A stretch of 64,000 nt of DNA from Pseudolabrys sp. (GTDB taxonomy: Bacteria > Pseudomonadota > Alphaproteobacteria > Rhizobiales > Xanthobacteraceae): positions 151,430-215,429 of the forward strand of contig JALHRB010000003.1 in the NCBI GenBank assembly GCA_022841665.1. Direction: 5' to 3'. Position 1 is the first letter of the stretch. The number at the start of each line of letters is the position of its first letter. Below, piece after piece: positions 1-7,702 of this stretch. Position numbers and translations under genes: made by a program. The notes beneath the pieces were generated by a model. It did no database searches. It was not told where the DNA came from and saw only the letters and a program-made list of their open reading frames with translations.

Positions 1-49
1 CGTCAGTGGTTATCCGACTGGACCAGCAGGAACCGATACCGGCCGTGGC

Positions 50-760
50 ATGACCCGCGCGATCACAGCCCAAACCGACCGACAGACCGCGCGCTCATAT
101 TGGGTGATGAGCCGCAGCGACAGCGAACGCGCTTTCCGCGCCGCGCGCCGGCACAGCCGCATGGTGCGCGTGATGCGCATCGCGATCCCGGCCGCGGTGG
201 TGCTGGGGCTGGCCGCAGTCTTTCTCGTCACCTATTTCAACCCGCTGCGCATGCTCACCAGCGCGCTGCCGATCAACATCAACGACCTGGTCGTGTCGGG
301 CACCAAGGTCACCATGGAGCAGCCGCGGCTGTCGGGCTTCACCCGCGACGCGCGCGCCTACGAGCTGAGCGCGGAAAAAGCGGCGCAAGACCTCACCAAG
401 CCGGACATCGTCGAACTGATCAATATCCGCGCCAAAGTGGACATGCAGGACAAGACGACGATGCAGATGTCGGCGCGCAACGGCACCTACAACAGCAAGA
501 ACGAGACGCTCAAGCTCGAGCACAACATCCTTCTCTCGTCCTCCACCGGCTACAAAGGCCGCCTGAGCGAAGCGATGGTCAATATCCGCAGCGGCCATAT
601 CGTGTCGGAAAGCCCGGTCGAACTGGAGCTGCTGCAGGGCACGCTCCACGCCAACAAGCTGGAGATCGTCGACTCCGGCGATCTGGTGCGCTTCCACGGC
701 GGCGTGGTGATGGACATGAGGCTCAACGATGCCGCGGCGGCGAAGGCGGGCGGGCAATGA
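50..760 (+). CDS. lptC: LPS export system protein LptC
   Basis: A 236-residue bitopic inner-membrane protein that takes lipopolysaccharide from the LptBFG transporter and hands it to LptA in the periplasm. After a basic cytoplasmic N terminus of about 45 residues there is one hydrophobic segment (about residues 46-65, IPAAVVLGLAAVFLVTYF), then a periplasmic LptC/OstA-like beta domain. It overlaps lptA by four bases (ATGA), and lptB and rpoN follow, the usual alphaproteobacterial order. The ATG at 50 has a weak ribosome site. ATG 107 (MSRSDSERAF) is an alternative start that would shorten the cytoplasmic tail by 19 residues. Bases 1-49 show nothing recognisable. Confidence 0.88.
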   Translation: MTRAITAQTDRQTARSYWVMSRSDSERAFRAARRHSRMVRVMRIAIPAAVVLGLAAVFLVTYFNPLRMLTSALPININDLVVSGTKVTMEQPRLSGFTRDARAYELSAEKAAQDLTKPDIVELINIRAKVDMQDKTTMQMSARNGTYNSKNETLKLEHNILLSSSTGYKGRLSEAMVNIRSGHIVSESPVELELLQGTLHANKLEIVDSGDLVRFHGGVVMDMRLNDAAAAKAGGQ

Positions 761-1446
761 GTCTATTGCGGTGCATCGTTGTCGCGGCTGTGCTGGCGAT
801 GTCGGGCGTAGCGCTTGCGCAGCAGCAGCAGGCCGCGACGGCGCCGGCGTCGAAAGGGCCGCCCAACGCCCTGCAGGGTTTCTCGCAGAATCGCGACCAG
901 CCCGTGCATATCGAGGCGGCAACGCTGGAAGTGCGCGACAAGGACAAGCTCGCGACCTTCAGCGGCAACGTGCGCGTGAAGCAGGGCGACACCAATATGC
1001 GCAGCAAATCGCTGCTGGTATTCTACGAGCAGGACGCAAGCGAAAAGGGCGCCAAGCCCGCCAGCGCCATGCAGGCGGCGACCCCCGGCCCCGGCGGCCA
1101 GCAGAAGATCAAGCGGCTGGAAGCGCGTGGCAGCGTGGTGGTCACGCAGAAGGACCAGACCGCCACCGGCGAGCTCGGCATCTTCGACATGACCACCAAC
1201 ACGGTCACGCTCACCGGCGGTGTGGTGATGACGCAGGGCCAGAACGTCCTGAAGGGCGAGCGGCTGGTGGTCGACCTCACCAGCGGCGTGTCGCGCGTCG
1301 AGGGCAAGAACGGCCAGGGCCGCGTGCAGGGCCTTTTCCTGCCGGGCAGCGGGCCGGAAAAGCCCGGCGGCACACCGCAGCCGAACCAGCCGGCGCAACC
1401 GCAGCAACGGCCGAACACGGGGCCGATCCCGTTGCGGCCCTTCTGA
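757..1446 (+). CDS. lptA: LPS transport periplasmic protein LptA (OstA-like)
   Basis: A 229-residue periplasmic protein that forms the bridge carrying lipopolysaccharide from LptC to the outer-membrane LptDE complex. Residues 1-21 form a signal peptide (hydrophobic core CIVVAAVLAMSGVALA). The body, residues about 45-190, is an OstA/LptA beta-jelly-roll with the repeated pattern of a converted or added strand (ATFSGNVRVKQGD, VTLTGGVVMTQG). The C-terminal 40 residues are rich in Pro, Gln and Asn and probably disordered. The start overlaps the lptC stop, which implies translational coupling. Confidence 0.88.
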   Translation: MSLLRCIVVAAVLAMSGVALAQQQQAATAPASKGPPNALQGFSQNRDQPVHIEAATLEVRDKDKLATFSGNVRVKQGDTNMRSKSLLVFYEQDASEKGAKPASAMQAATPGPGGQQKIKRLEARGSVVVTQKDQTATGELGIFDMTTNTVTLTGGVVMTQGQNVLKGERLVVDLTSGVSRVEGKNGQGRVQGLFLPGSGPEKPGGTPQPNQPAQPQQRPNTGPIPLRPF

Positions 1447-1560
1447 CCGGCATGCCCGTGGCCGCCCGGAACTCGCGGGAATCAGTTATGGTCGCGCGCC
1501 TGCCGGGGCGCGCCGCGCGCACCGGGGCTATCGGCCGACCATGCGCCGCGAGGTAGCCCG

Positions 1561-2478
1561 GTGAATATCCTTTCGCTGTTTCAGCGCCGCCAGGTCCGGC
1601 AGAGCCGTGCGCTGACGCCGGCCGAGGCGCGGGCCCAGCAGGCGGCTCTCGCCGCGCAAGGCCAGCAGGCGCGCCCGCCGCAGCCGCAAGCCCAACAACA
1701 GCAGCCGCGCCCGCGCGCGGCCGGCGACGGCCGCCAGCCGCAGCAGCAGACCCGCCACGCTTACTTGGCCGCCCACGGCGTCGAGAAAAGCTTCGGCGGC
1801 CGCATGGTCGTGCGCGGCGTGACCCTCTATGTGCGGCGGGGCGAGGCGGTCGGCCTGCTCGGCCCCAACGGCGCCGGCAAGACGACGGTGTTCTACATGA
1901 TCACCGGCCTCATCCAGGCCGACCGCGGGCGTATCGAGCTCGACGGCTACGACGTCACCGGCCTGCCGATGTACCAGCGCGCGCGGCTGGGCATCGGCTA
2001 TCTGCCGCAGGAAGCCTCGATTTTCCGCGGCCTCAATGTCGAGGAAAACATCCGCGCCGTGCTGGAAGTGGTCGAGCCGGACCGCCGCCGCCGCGACGCC
2101 GATCTCAACGCGCTGCTGGAAGAGTTCAACATCGCGCGTCTGCGCAAGACGCCGACCATCGCACTGTCGGGCGGCGAGCGCCGCCGCGTCGAGATCGCTC
2201 GCGCGCTGGCGACGCGGCCGAGCTACATGCTGCTGGACGAGCCCTTCGCCGGCATCGACCCCATCGCCGTCGGCGACATCCAGGCGCTGGTGCGCCATTT
2301 GACCAACCGCGGCATCGGCGTGCTGATCACCGACCACAATGTGCGCGAGACGCTCGGCCTGACCGACCGCGCCTACATCATCTATTCCGGCGAGGTGCTG
2401 ATGGAGGGGCGGGCGGAGGATATCGTGAATAACCCCGACGTCCGCCGGCTCTATCTGGGCGAGGAATTCCGCCTCTAG
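1561..2478 (+). CDS. lptB: LPS export ABC transporter ATP-binding protein LptB, with N-terminal extension
   Basis: The cytoplasmic ATPase that powers LptFG extraction of lipopolysaccharide. The ABC domain starts near residue 67 and has Walker A GPNGAGKTT, signature LSGGERRR, Walker B YMLLDEPFAGIDP and switch His in ITDHN. It is 305 residues long, against about 240 for most LptB proteins, because of a roughly 65-residue Gln/Ala/Pro-rich leader. The GTG start at 1561 follows a GAGG motif about 8 bases upstream. A 114-base gap separates it from lptA. Confidence 0.93.
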   Translation: MNILSLFQRRQVRQSRALTPAEARAQQAALAAQGQQARPPQPQAQQQQPRPRAAGDGRQPQQQTRHAYLAAHGVEKSFGGRMVVRGVTLYVRRGEAVGLLGPNGAGKTTVFYMITGLIQADRGRIELDGYDVTGLPMYQRARLGIGYLPQEASIFRGLNVEENIRAVLEVVEPDRRRRDADLNALLEEFNIARLRKTPTIALSGGERRRVEIARALATRPSYMLLDEPFAGIDPIAVGDIQALVRHLTNRGIGVLITDHNVRETLGLTDRAYIIYSGEVLMEGRAEDIVNNPDVRRLYLGEEFRL

Positions 2479-2484
2479 CGGCTT

Positions 2485-2550
2485 TGCCGCACTGCACAAT
2501 TCGGCGGCCGGCGTCAAGGCGTGGCGAAATTTTGTGCAATGCCGCACTGC
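2485..2550. repeat. Direct and inverted repeats in the rpoN leader
   Basis: The 11-mer TGCCGCACTGC occurs at 2485-2495 and again at 2540-2550. Between them TGCACAA (2493-2499) is inverted as TTGTGCA (2532-2538). The block lies 80-150 bases upstream of the rpoN start, in the only long gap of the lptB-rpoN junction, so an operator or leader structure for rpoN is possible. Function is inferred from position only. Confidence 0.4.
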
Positions 2551-2632
2551 GGAATCGCATATCGCCAAGCGCCCGGAACTGATATAGCCTTTACAAGCAA
2601 GAATCAGACCAGTTTCCGCCGGGAAACCATTT

Positions 2633-4186
2633 ATGGCGTTGTCGCAACGACTCGAGTTCCGCCAGACGCAAGCGCTGGTGATGACGCCGCAGCTGATGCA
2701 GGCCATCAAGCTGCTGCAACTCTCGAGTCTGGATCTGGCCGCCTATGTCGATGGCGAGCTCGAGCGCAATCCGCTGCTGGAGCGCGCCGCCGACGATGAT
2801 GCGCCGCCGACGGGCGGCGACGCGGACGCTGCGCCGTCCGCTGAGGGCGAGGGCGGCGAAGGCGGCGAGGATATCGGCAGCGCCGCCGCCGGCGACTGGA
2901 ACAACAACGAGCTGGAGACCAGCCGCAGCGCGATGGAGCAGGGGCTGGGCACCGAACTCGAAAACGTCTTTCCCGACGACGGCGGCGAGAAGCGGGCCGC
3001 GCCCGAGCCGGCCGGGCCGGCCTATTCGGAATGGTCGGGCGCGGGCTCCGGCGGCAGCGAAGACGGCGACTACAATCTGGAAGCATTCGTCTCCGCCGAA
3101 ACCACGCTCTCGATGCATCTCGCCGAGCAGATGGCGCTGGCGATCACCGATCCGGCGCGCCGCATGATCGGCCAGTACCTGATCGATATGGTGGACGAGG
3201 CCGGCTATCTCGCCGGCGACCTCGCGGCCGTCGCCGACAAGCTCGGCGCGCCGATGGCGGACGTCGAGGCCGTGCTGGCCATCCTGCAAGGGTTCGAGCC
3301 CGCCGGCGTTTGCGCGCGCAATCTCACCGAATGCCTCGCGATCCAGCTGAAGGAGCGCGACCGTTTCGATCCGGCGATGCAGGCGCTGGTGGCCCATCTC
3401 GATCTCCTGGCCAAGCGCGACCTCGCCGCGCTGCGCCGCCTGTGCGGCGTGGACGACGAAGACCTCGCCGAAATGATCGCCGAGATCCGCAGCCTCAACC
3501 CGAAGCCGGGGCTGGCCTTCGGCTCGACGCTGGTGCAGCCGATCGTGCCGGACGTCTTGGTGCGCTCCGCCCCCGACGGTACCTGGCAGGTCGAATTGAA
3601 TTCCGACACGCTGCCGAAGGTTCTGATCAACCAGCGCTACTACGCGCAGGTGAGCAAAGGCACGCGCAACGACAAGGACAAGACCTACATCGCCGATTGC
3701 CTGCAGACGGCGACCTGGCTGGTGCGCGCGCTCGACCAGCGCGCCAAGACGATCCTCAAAGTGTCGAGCGAAATCGTGCGCCAGCAGGACGGCTTCTTCT
3801 CGAAGGGCGTGCAGCATCTGCGCCCGCTCAATCTCAAGACCGTCGCCGACGCCATCAGCATGCACGAGTCGACGGTGTCGCGCGTCACCGCCAACAAATA
3901 CATGGCGACCAGCCGCGGCATTTTCGAATTGAAATATTTCTTCACGTCGTCGATCGCTTCCGCCGACGGCGGCGAAGCGCATTCGGCCGAGGCCGTGCGT
4001 CACCGCATCCGGCAACTGATCGACGCGGAAACCGCGGAAGGCGTTTTGTCGGACGACACCATCGTCGAAAAGCTGCGCGGCGCCGGCATCGACATCGCGC
4101 GCCGCACTGTGGCCAAATACCGGGAAGCGATGCGGATACCGTCCTCCGTGCAGCGGCGGCGTGAAAAACAGGCGGCGACCGCCTGA
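2633..4186 (+). CDS. rpoN: RNA polymerase sigma-54 factor RpoN
   Basis: The alternative sigma factor for -24/-12 promoters, which needs AAA+ activators; in rhizobia it governs nitrogen, dicarboxylate and other regulons. It has 517 residues. The N-terminal region I is Gln/Leu-rich (MALSQRLEFRQTQALVMTPQ), followed by an acidic linker (about residues 50-140), the core-binding domain, a helix-turn-helix near residues 390-420 (HESTVSRVTANKYM) and the RpoN box ARRTVAKYRE near residue 485. It lies between lptB and hpf-ptsN, the normal context. Confidence 0.96.
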   Translation: MALSQRLEFRQTQALVMTPQLMQAIKLLQLSSLDLAAYVDGELERNPLLERAADDDAPPTGGDADAAPSAEGEGGEGGEDIGSAAAGDWNNNELETSRSAMEQGLGTELENVFPDDGGEKRAAPEPAGPAYSEWSGAGSGGSEDGDYNLEAFVSAETTLSMHLAEQMALAITDPARRMIGQYLIDMVDEAGYLAGDLAAVADKLGAPMADVEAVLAILQGFEPAGVCARNLTECLAIQLKERDRFDPAMQALVAHLDLLAKRDLAALRRLCGVDDEDLAEMIAEIRSLNPKPGLAFGSTLVQPIVPDVLVRSAPDGTWQVELNSDTLPKVLINQRYYAQVSKGTRNDKDKTYIADCLQTATWLVRALDQRAKTILKVSSEIVRQQDGFFSKGVQHLRPLNLKTVADAISMHESTVSRVTANKYMATSRGIFELKYFFTSSIASADGGEAHSAEAVRHRIRQLIDAETAEGVLSDDTIVEKLRGAGIDIARRTVAKYREAMRIPSSVQRRREKQAATA

Positions 4187-4287
4187 TTATGCGGCAACGC
4201 CACGATTGACCTGCGCGGCGTTTTCAAGGTGAAATCGGTGCCACCGGGACAGGCGCCCGCGTGCCGCGCCCGGCAAAGGAGGCTCGT

Positions 4288-4608
4288 ATGCCTTTGCGCA
4301 TCTCCGGGCGGAACATCAGCGTAGGTCAGGCGCTGCAACAACGCATCAGCGAGCGGGTCGAGGAAGCCGCCGCGAAATATTTCCGCGGCGGCTACAGCGG
4401 CCACGCCACCGTCGGCCGCGACGGCTTCGGCTTTCGCACCGAGTGCATTCTGCATCTGGATTCCGGCGCGCTGCTCGAAGCCGAAGGCGTGGCGGCGGAC
4501 GCCTATGCCAGCGCCGAGCAGGCCGCGCTGCGCATCGAGAAGCGGCTGCGGCGCTACAAGCGCAAGCGCAAAGATCATCAATCCCGCCGCGGCGGCCGAT
4601 TCGAATGA
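4288..4608 (+). CDS. hpf: Ribosome hibernation-promoting factor, short form
   Basis: A 106-residue HPF/YfiA (S30AE) protein that binds the 30S decoding region and inactivates ribosomes in stationary phase. The beta-alpha fold is recognisable (LRISGRNISVGQALQQRI; EAEGVAADAYASAEQAAL) and ends in a basic tail (KRLRRYKRKRKDHQ). The ATG at 4288 is chosen because AAAGGAGG (4275-4282) lies 5 bases upstream; an in-frame GTG at 4261 lacks this. The C-terminal dimerisation domain common in long-form HPF is absent and I could not find it in another frame downstream. Confidence 0.85.
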   Translation: MPLRISGRNISVGQALQQRISERVEEAAAKYFRGGYSGHATVGRDGFGFRTECILHLDSGALLEAEGVAADAYASAEQAALRIEKRLRRYKRKRKDHQSRRGGRFE

Positions 4609-4828
4609 CTCAAAACGGGGCCTGTCGCCGAGCGGTCCGAATGCGGCAAACGCGCGCCGATCCCGCGCAAATTTGCTGTGGAACTCGTTCTTCCGCGCAG
4701 AGCCGCAGGCGAAAAGGCGCGAAATGGGCTCTCCCGGGGGGCATTGACGCAGGCCGGGCCCGCTCTTATGGTCCGCGGCCTTCAACACCCCCCTTGCAAT
4801 TTCGCGCCGTACCTTACGATCATTGGCA

Positions 4829-5299
4829 ATGTCCATGACGCTCACCGATGTCATTGCGCCAAACGCGATTCTTCCGGCGCTCAAGGTCAACAACAAGAAA
4901 CAGGCCTTGCAGGAACTTGCCGCGCGCGCGGCCGAGCTCACGGGGCAGAGCGAGCGCGCGATTCTCGAAATCCTGTTGCAGCGGGAAAAGCTCGGCTCGA
5001 CCGCGGTCGGCAACGGCATCGCCATCCCGCACGGCAAGCTGCCGAAGCTCGGCCGCTTGTTCGGCCTGTTCGCGCGGCTGGAGCGCGGCATCGACTTCGA
5101 AGCGCTCGACGCGCAGCCCGTCGACCTCGTTTTTCTGCTGCTCGCGCCGGAGACGGCCGGCGCCGATCACCTGAAGGCACTGGCGCGCGTCGCGCGTCTG
5201 CTGCGCGATCCGGAAATCGCGCGCAAGCTGCGCGACTCGCGCGACGCCGACGCGCTCTTCGCGGTGCTGTCGATGCCGCCGGCGTCGAGCGCGGCGTAA
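4829..5299 (+). CDS. ptsN: PTS IIA-like nitrogen regulatory protein PtsN (EIIA-Ntr)
   Basis: A 156-residue cytoplasmic phosphocarrier of the nitrogen phosphotransferase system, which adjusts potassium, nitrogen and carbon metabolism through its phosphorylation state. The EIIA type-2 domain fills the protein; the phospho-accepting His is in GIAIPHGKL at about residue 71. It lies after rpoN and hpf as in most alphaproteobacteria. ATG 4829 or ATG 4835 could be the start; the upstream TTG 4823 is less likely. Confidence 0.92.
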   Translation: MSMTLTDVIAPNAILPALKVNNKKQALQELAARAAELTGQSERAILEILLQREKLGSTAVGNGIAIPHGKLPKLGRLFGLFARLERGIDFEALDAQPVDLVFLLLAPETAGADHLKALARVARLLRDPEIARKLRDSRDADALFAVLSMPPASSAA

Positions 5300-5339
5300 C
5301 ACCAATTATCGTCCCCGCATCGTTGCCACAAACACAAAC

Positions 5340-5501
5340 GTCATCATCCGCGAAAGCGGATGATCCAGTACGCCCGGCGTTTCTGATTTATCTCAATGTC
5401 TGCGATTACTGGATGCCCGCTTCCGCTAGGCGCTCCGCGCTTCGGCGGACTCGTACCCGCCGAAGCTCGCAAAGCGAGCGAAGGCGGGTCGCGGGCATGA
5501 C
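5340..5501. repeat. Intergenic palindrome, family B (copy B1)
   Basis: Starts GTCATCATCCGCGAAAGCGG, reads ATCCAGTA in its left half and TACTGGAT in its right half, and ends GGGCATGAC. It is a 162-base imperfect palindrome between the converging ptsN and DUF1150 genes. It is longer than B2 and B3 because the right half carries an extra nested hairpin (GGCGGACTCGTACCCGCC region). Confidence 0.8.
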
Positions 5502-5521
5502 AGTATGATCCGGCCGCGCCT

Positions 5522-5797
5522 TTAGTGCACGCTGACCGGCTCGAGCTCCTGGCTCCACGCATTGGCGAGCGCGGCCTCGCGCGTGTCGGTGAGCATGATC
5601 GGCGTGCCGTCGGCGGCATGCAGCACGAACAGCTCGATGCCCGGTTCGATCTCCGGCGCCTGCGGGAACAGGCCCGCCACGTCCTCGGAGCGGATGGCCT
5701 TCACATAAGCGAGGCTGCCCTCGCCGAGCTGTGCCAGCGCCTCCTGCGTGATCGCAGGGTTGCCTTTGTTCGCTTCAGTCACTTTTTCGTTTCTCAT
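5522..5797 (-). CDS. DUF1150 family protein
   Basis: A 91-residue protein of the DUF1150 family, found in alphaproteobacteria next to small heat-shock genes; function unknown. It is acidic, with a conserved core (YVKAIRSEDVAGLFP and ELFVLHAADGTPIMLTDTR). ATG 5797 is chosen because GAGAGGAG lies about 9 bases upstream; an in-frame ATG at 5821 lies before that site. It follows the hsp20 gene on the same strand by 60 bases, so the two are probably one heat-inducible operon. Confidence 0.8.
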   Translation of the reverse strand: MRNEKVTEANKGNPAITQEALAQLGEGSLAYVKAIRSEDVAGLFPQAPEIEPGIELFVLHAADGTPIMLTDTREAALANAWSQELEPVSVH

Positions 5798-5857
5798 GGC
5801 CCTCGACTCCTCTCGATTCAACGCTTGTCGCGGTCGAGTCCCTGCTTCACAAGTTCG

Positions 5858-6283
5858 TCATTCCTGCTCATTGATCGAGATCGTCTTCACGGTCCGTTCC
5901 GGCTGCGGCCGGACCAGGTCGATCGAAAGCAACCCGTTCTTCAAATCCGCGCCCAGCACCTCCATGCCGTCCGCCAGCACGAAGGTGCGCTGGAACTGGC
6001 GCGCCGCGATGCCGCGGTGGAGGTACTGCCGGCTCTTGTCGTCCTGCTGACGCCCGCGGATCACCAGTTGGCTCTCCTCGAGGGAGACGTCGAGCTGGTC
6101 GCGGGTGAAGCCGGCGACGGCCAGCGTGATGCGCAGGCGTTCGGGGCTCTGCGCGTCGCGCGCGACTCGCTCGATGTTGTAGGGCGGGTAGCCGTCGGAG
6201 CCCTTGGCGACGCGGTCGAGCAGACGCTCGATCTCGTCGAAACCCAGCAGGAACGGGCTGGAAAGAGTCGGAACTCGTGACAT
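5858..6283 (-). CDS. Small heat-shock protein, Hsp20/IbpA family
   Basis: A 141-residue ATP-independent chaperone that holds unfolding proteins in the cytoplasm. The alpha-crystallin domain spans about residues 30-125 (YNIERVARDAQSPERLRITL; QYLHRGIAARQFQRTFVLAD), with the C-terminal strand NGLLSIDLVRP. It resembles class A rhizobial Hsp20 proteins. ATG 6283 follows GAGGA by 10 bases; an ATG at 6292 is less likely. The ribosome site is buried in a hairpin, as in ROSE-controlled genes. DUF1150 follows. Confidence 0.9.
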   Translation of the reverse strand: MSRVPTLSSPFLLGFDEIERLLDRVAKGSDGYPPYNIERVARDAQSPERLRITLAVAGFTRDQLDVSLEESQLVIRGRQQDDKSRQYLHRGIAARQFQRTFVLADGMEVLGADLKNGLLSIDLVRPQPERTVKTISINEQE

Positions 6284-6365
6284 TGGTCTCAAAGTCCTCG
6301 CTTGAAGCGACTTTGACGTAGGGCCCTTTTTGGCACCCTATCCGGAAAGCAACCGCCGTCCGGCT
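6284..6365 (-). promoter_or_regulatory. Probable ROSE-like RNA thermometer in the hsp20 leader
   Basis: Read on the minus strand, the leader can form three hairpins. The last (6290-6315) has a perfect 7-bp stem CAAAGTC/GACTTTG enclosing TCGCTTCAAGCGA, and this encloses the GAGGA ribosome site of hsp20. Upstream are a CCGGA/TCCGG stem and an AGGG/CCCT stem. A UCGCU run near a sequestered ribosome site is typical of the ROSE elements known upstream of rhizobial hsp genes. The folding was judged by eye, not computed. Confidence 0.5.
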
Positions 6366-6455
6366 CACTTAATATGGGCGGCCGCGGTTAAAGCTTCAAG
6401 AACACAGGAGAAACCTCTCCGGCACCGCTATAATGCCCGCCAGCCGAGGATTTTC

Positions 6456-7568
6456 ATGCCAAAACAGCCATCTTTGCCGCATCTGACCGTCCGCGCCATC
6501 CGCGCCCGCCCGGTCGAGGTGCCGCTCAATTTTGTGCTCGGCACCAGCCGGGACGTGCTGCGGCGGGTGCCGCTGCTGCTGATCGACTTGGAGACGGAGG
6601 AGGGCATCGCCGGCCGCGCCTACCTGTTCTGCTACCTGCGCGCCGCCGTGCCGGGGATGGTGAGCCTCCTGAGCGAGGTCGAGGCGCAGACCAAGGGCGA
6701 AACGGTGGACCCTGCCGCGCTCGCGGCCAAGCTCGGCCGGCGGTTCACCCTTATCGGCGTGCAGGGCATCGTGCGCATGGCGCTGTCCGGCTTCGACATC
6801 GCCTGCTGGGACGCGCTCGCCATTGCCGCCGGCCAGCCGCTGGCGCGCTTCCTGGGCGCCGAGGCCAAGCCGGTGCAGGCCTACAACAGTTGCGGCCTTG
6901 GGCTGATGGACGACATGGGCGCGCTCGCGGCCGAGGCCGAGAAACTGCTCGCCGGCGGGTTCCGCGCGGTGAAGCTGCGGCTCGGCTATCCGACCGTGCA
7001 GCAGGACATCGCCGCCGTGCAGGCGGTGAAGAAGCGCATCGGCGGCGGCATCGCGCTGATGGTCGACTACAATCAGGCGCTTTCGGCGGACGAGGCTTTG
7101 ACGCGCGGGCGCGCGCTCGACCGGGAGGACATCTTCTGGCTGGAGGAGCCGATCCGCCACGACGACTATGCCGGCGCGGCCATGCTCGCGCGCGAACTCA
7201 GCGTGCCGCTCCAGATCGGCGAGAATTTCTCGCTGCCGGAGGGCATGCAGATGGCGCTCGACCTGGCCGCGCCCGACTATGTAATGCCCGACCTCGAACG
7301 CATCGGCGGCGTCACCGGCTGGCGGCGCGCCGCCGAGATCGCCGCCGCCCATCGCGTGCCGATGTCGTCGCACCTGTTTCCGGAAGTGAGCGCACACCTG
7401 CTCGCGACCACGCCCACCTGCCACTATCTCGAATATGTCGATTGGGCCGACGCGCTGGTGCGCGAGCCGCTCGTCATCCGCGACGGCCACGCGATCGTGC
7501 CGTCGCGTCCGGGCAACGGCCTCGCGTGGAACGAGGACGCCGTGGCGCGCTACGCCCTGCCGCTGTGA
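6456..7568 (+). CDS. Mandelate racemase-like enzyme of the enolase superfamily
   Basis: A 370-residue enolase-superfamily enzyme very close in sequence to Pseudomonas mandelate racemase, with a constant offset of 9 residues. Metal ligands correspond to Asp204 (MVDYNQ), Glu230 (WLEEP) and Glu256 (IGENF), and the His base to His306 (MSSHLF). Lys173 matches Lys164, but the position of catalytic Lys166 is Arg175 (AVKLRLGYP). It may be a racemase with altered activity or act on another alpha-hydroxy acid. ATG 6456 follows CGAGGA. It stands alone, divergent from hsp20. Confidence 0.85.
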   Translation: MPKQPSLPHLTVRAIRARPVEVPLNFVLGTSRDVLRRVPLLLIDLETEEGIAGRAYLFCYLRAAVPGMVSLLSEVEAQTKGETVDPAALAAKLGRRFTLIGVQGIVRMALSGFDIACWDALAIAAGQPLARFLGAEAKPVQAYNSCGLGLMDDMGALAAEAEKLLAGGFRAVKLRLGYPTVQQDIAAVQAVKKRIGGGIALMVDYNQALSADEALTRGRALDREDIFWLEEPIRHDDYAGAAMLARELSVPLQIGENFSLPEGMQMALDLAAPDYVMPDLERIGGVTGWRRAAEIAAAHRVPMSSHLFPEVSAHLLATTPTCHYLEYVDWADALVREPLVIRDGHAIVPSRPGNGLAWNEDAVARYALPL

Positions 7569-7594
7569 CGGATTAATGTAAAAAACACGCGCCG

Positions 7595-7617
7595 CGCATG
7601 GTTAAATTAAGCATGCG
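7595..7617. promoter_or_regulatory. Inverted repeat with AT-rich centre before the cell-wall hydrolase gene
   Basis: CGCATG (7595-7600) and CATGCG (7612-7617) flank GTTAAATTAAG in the 134-base gap. It is followed by a T-rich stretch, so it could be an operator for the hydrolase or a weak terminator for the racemase-like gene. The surrounding 60 bases are markedly AT-rich for this genome. Confidence 0.4.
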
Positions 7618-7702
7618 TGTTTGCTTTGTTTGGTCAAAAATTTCTTAAAATCCGCGCGTTTGCGTTCAGCACAAGTATGATCCGCCCGCGACTGGACGAG
7701 CC

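Noticed and set aside
1..49. Tail of an upstream gene
   Set aside because: Too short to read and without a recognisable end.
2522..2538. TGGC and TGC in the rpoN leader resembling a sigma-54 -24/-12 promoter
   Set aside because: The GG-to-GC spacing is one base too long for the strict sigma-54 consensus, and the rest of the motif does not match.
4609..4828. Possible frameshifted C-terminal domain of long-form HPF
   Set aside because: No forward frame here reads like the conserved C-terminal domain, so a short protein is the simpler reading.
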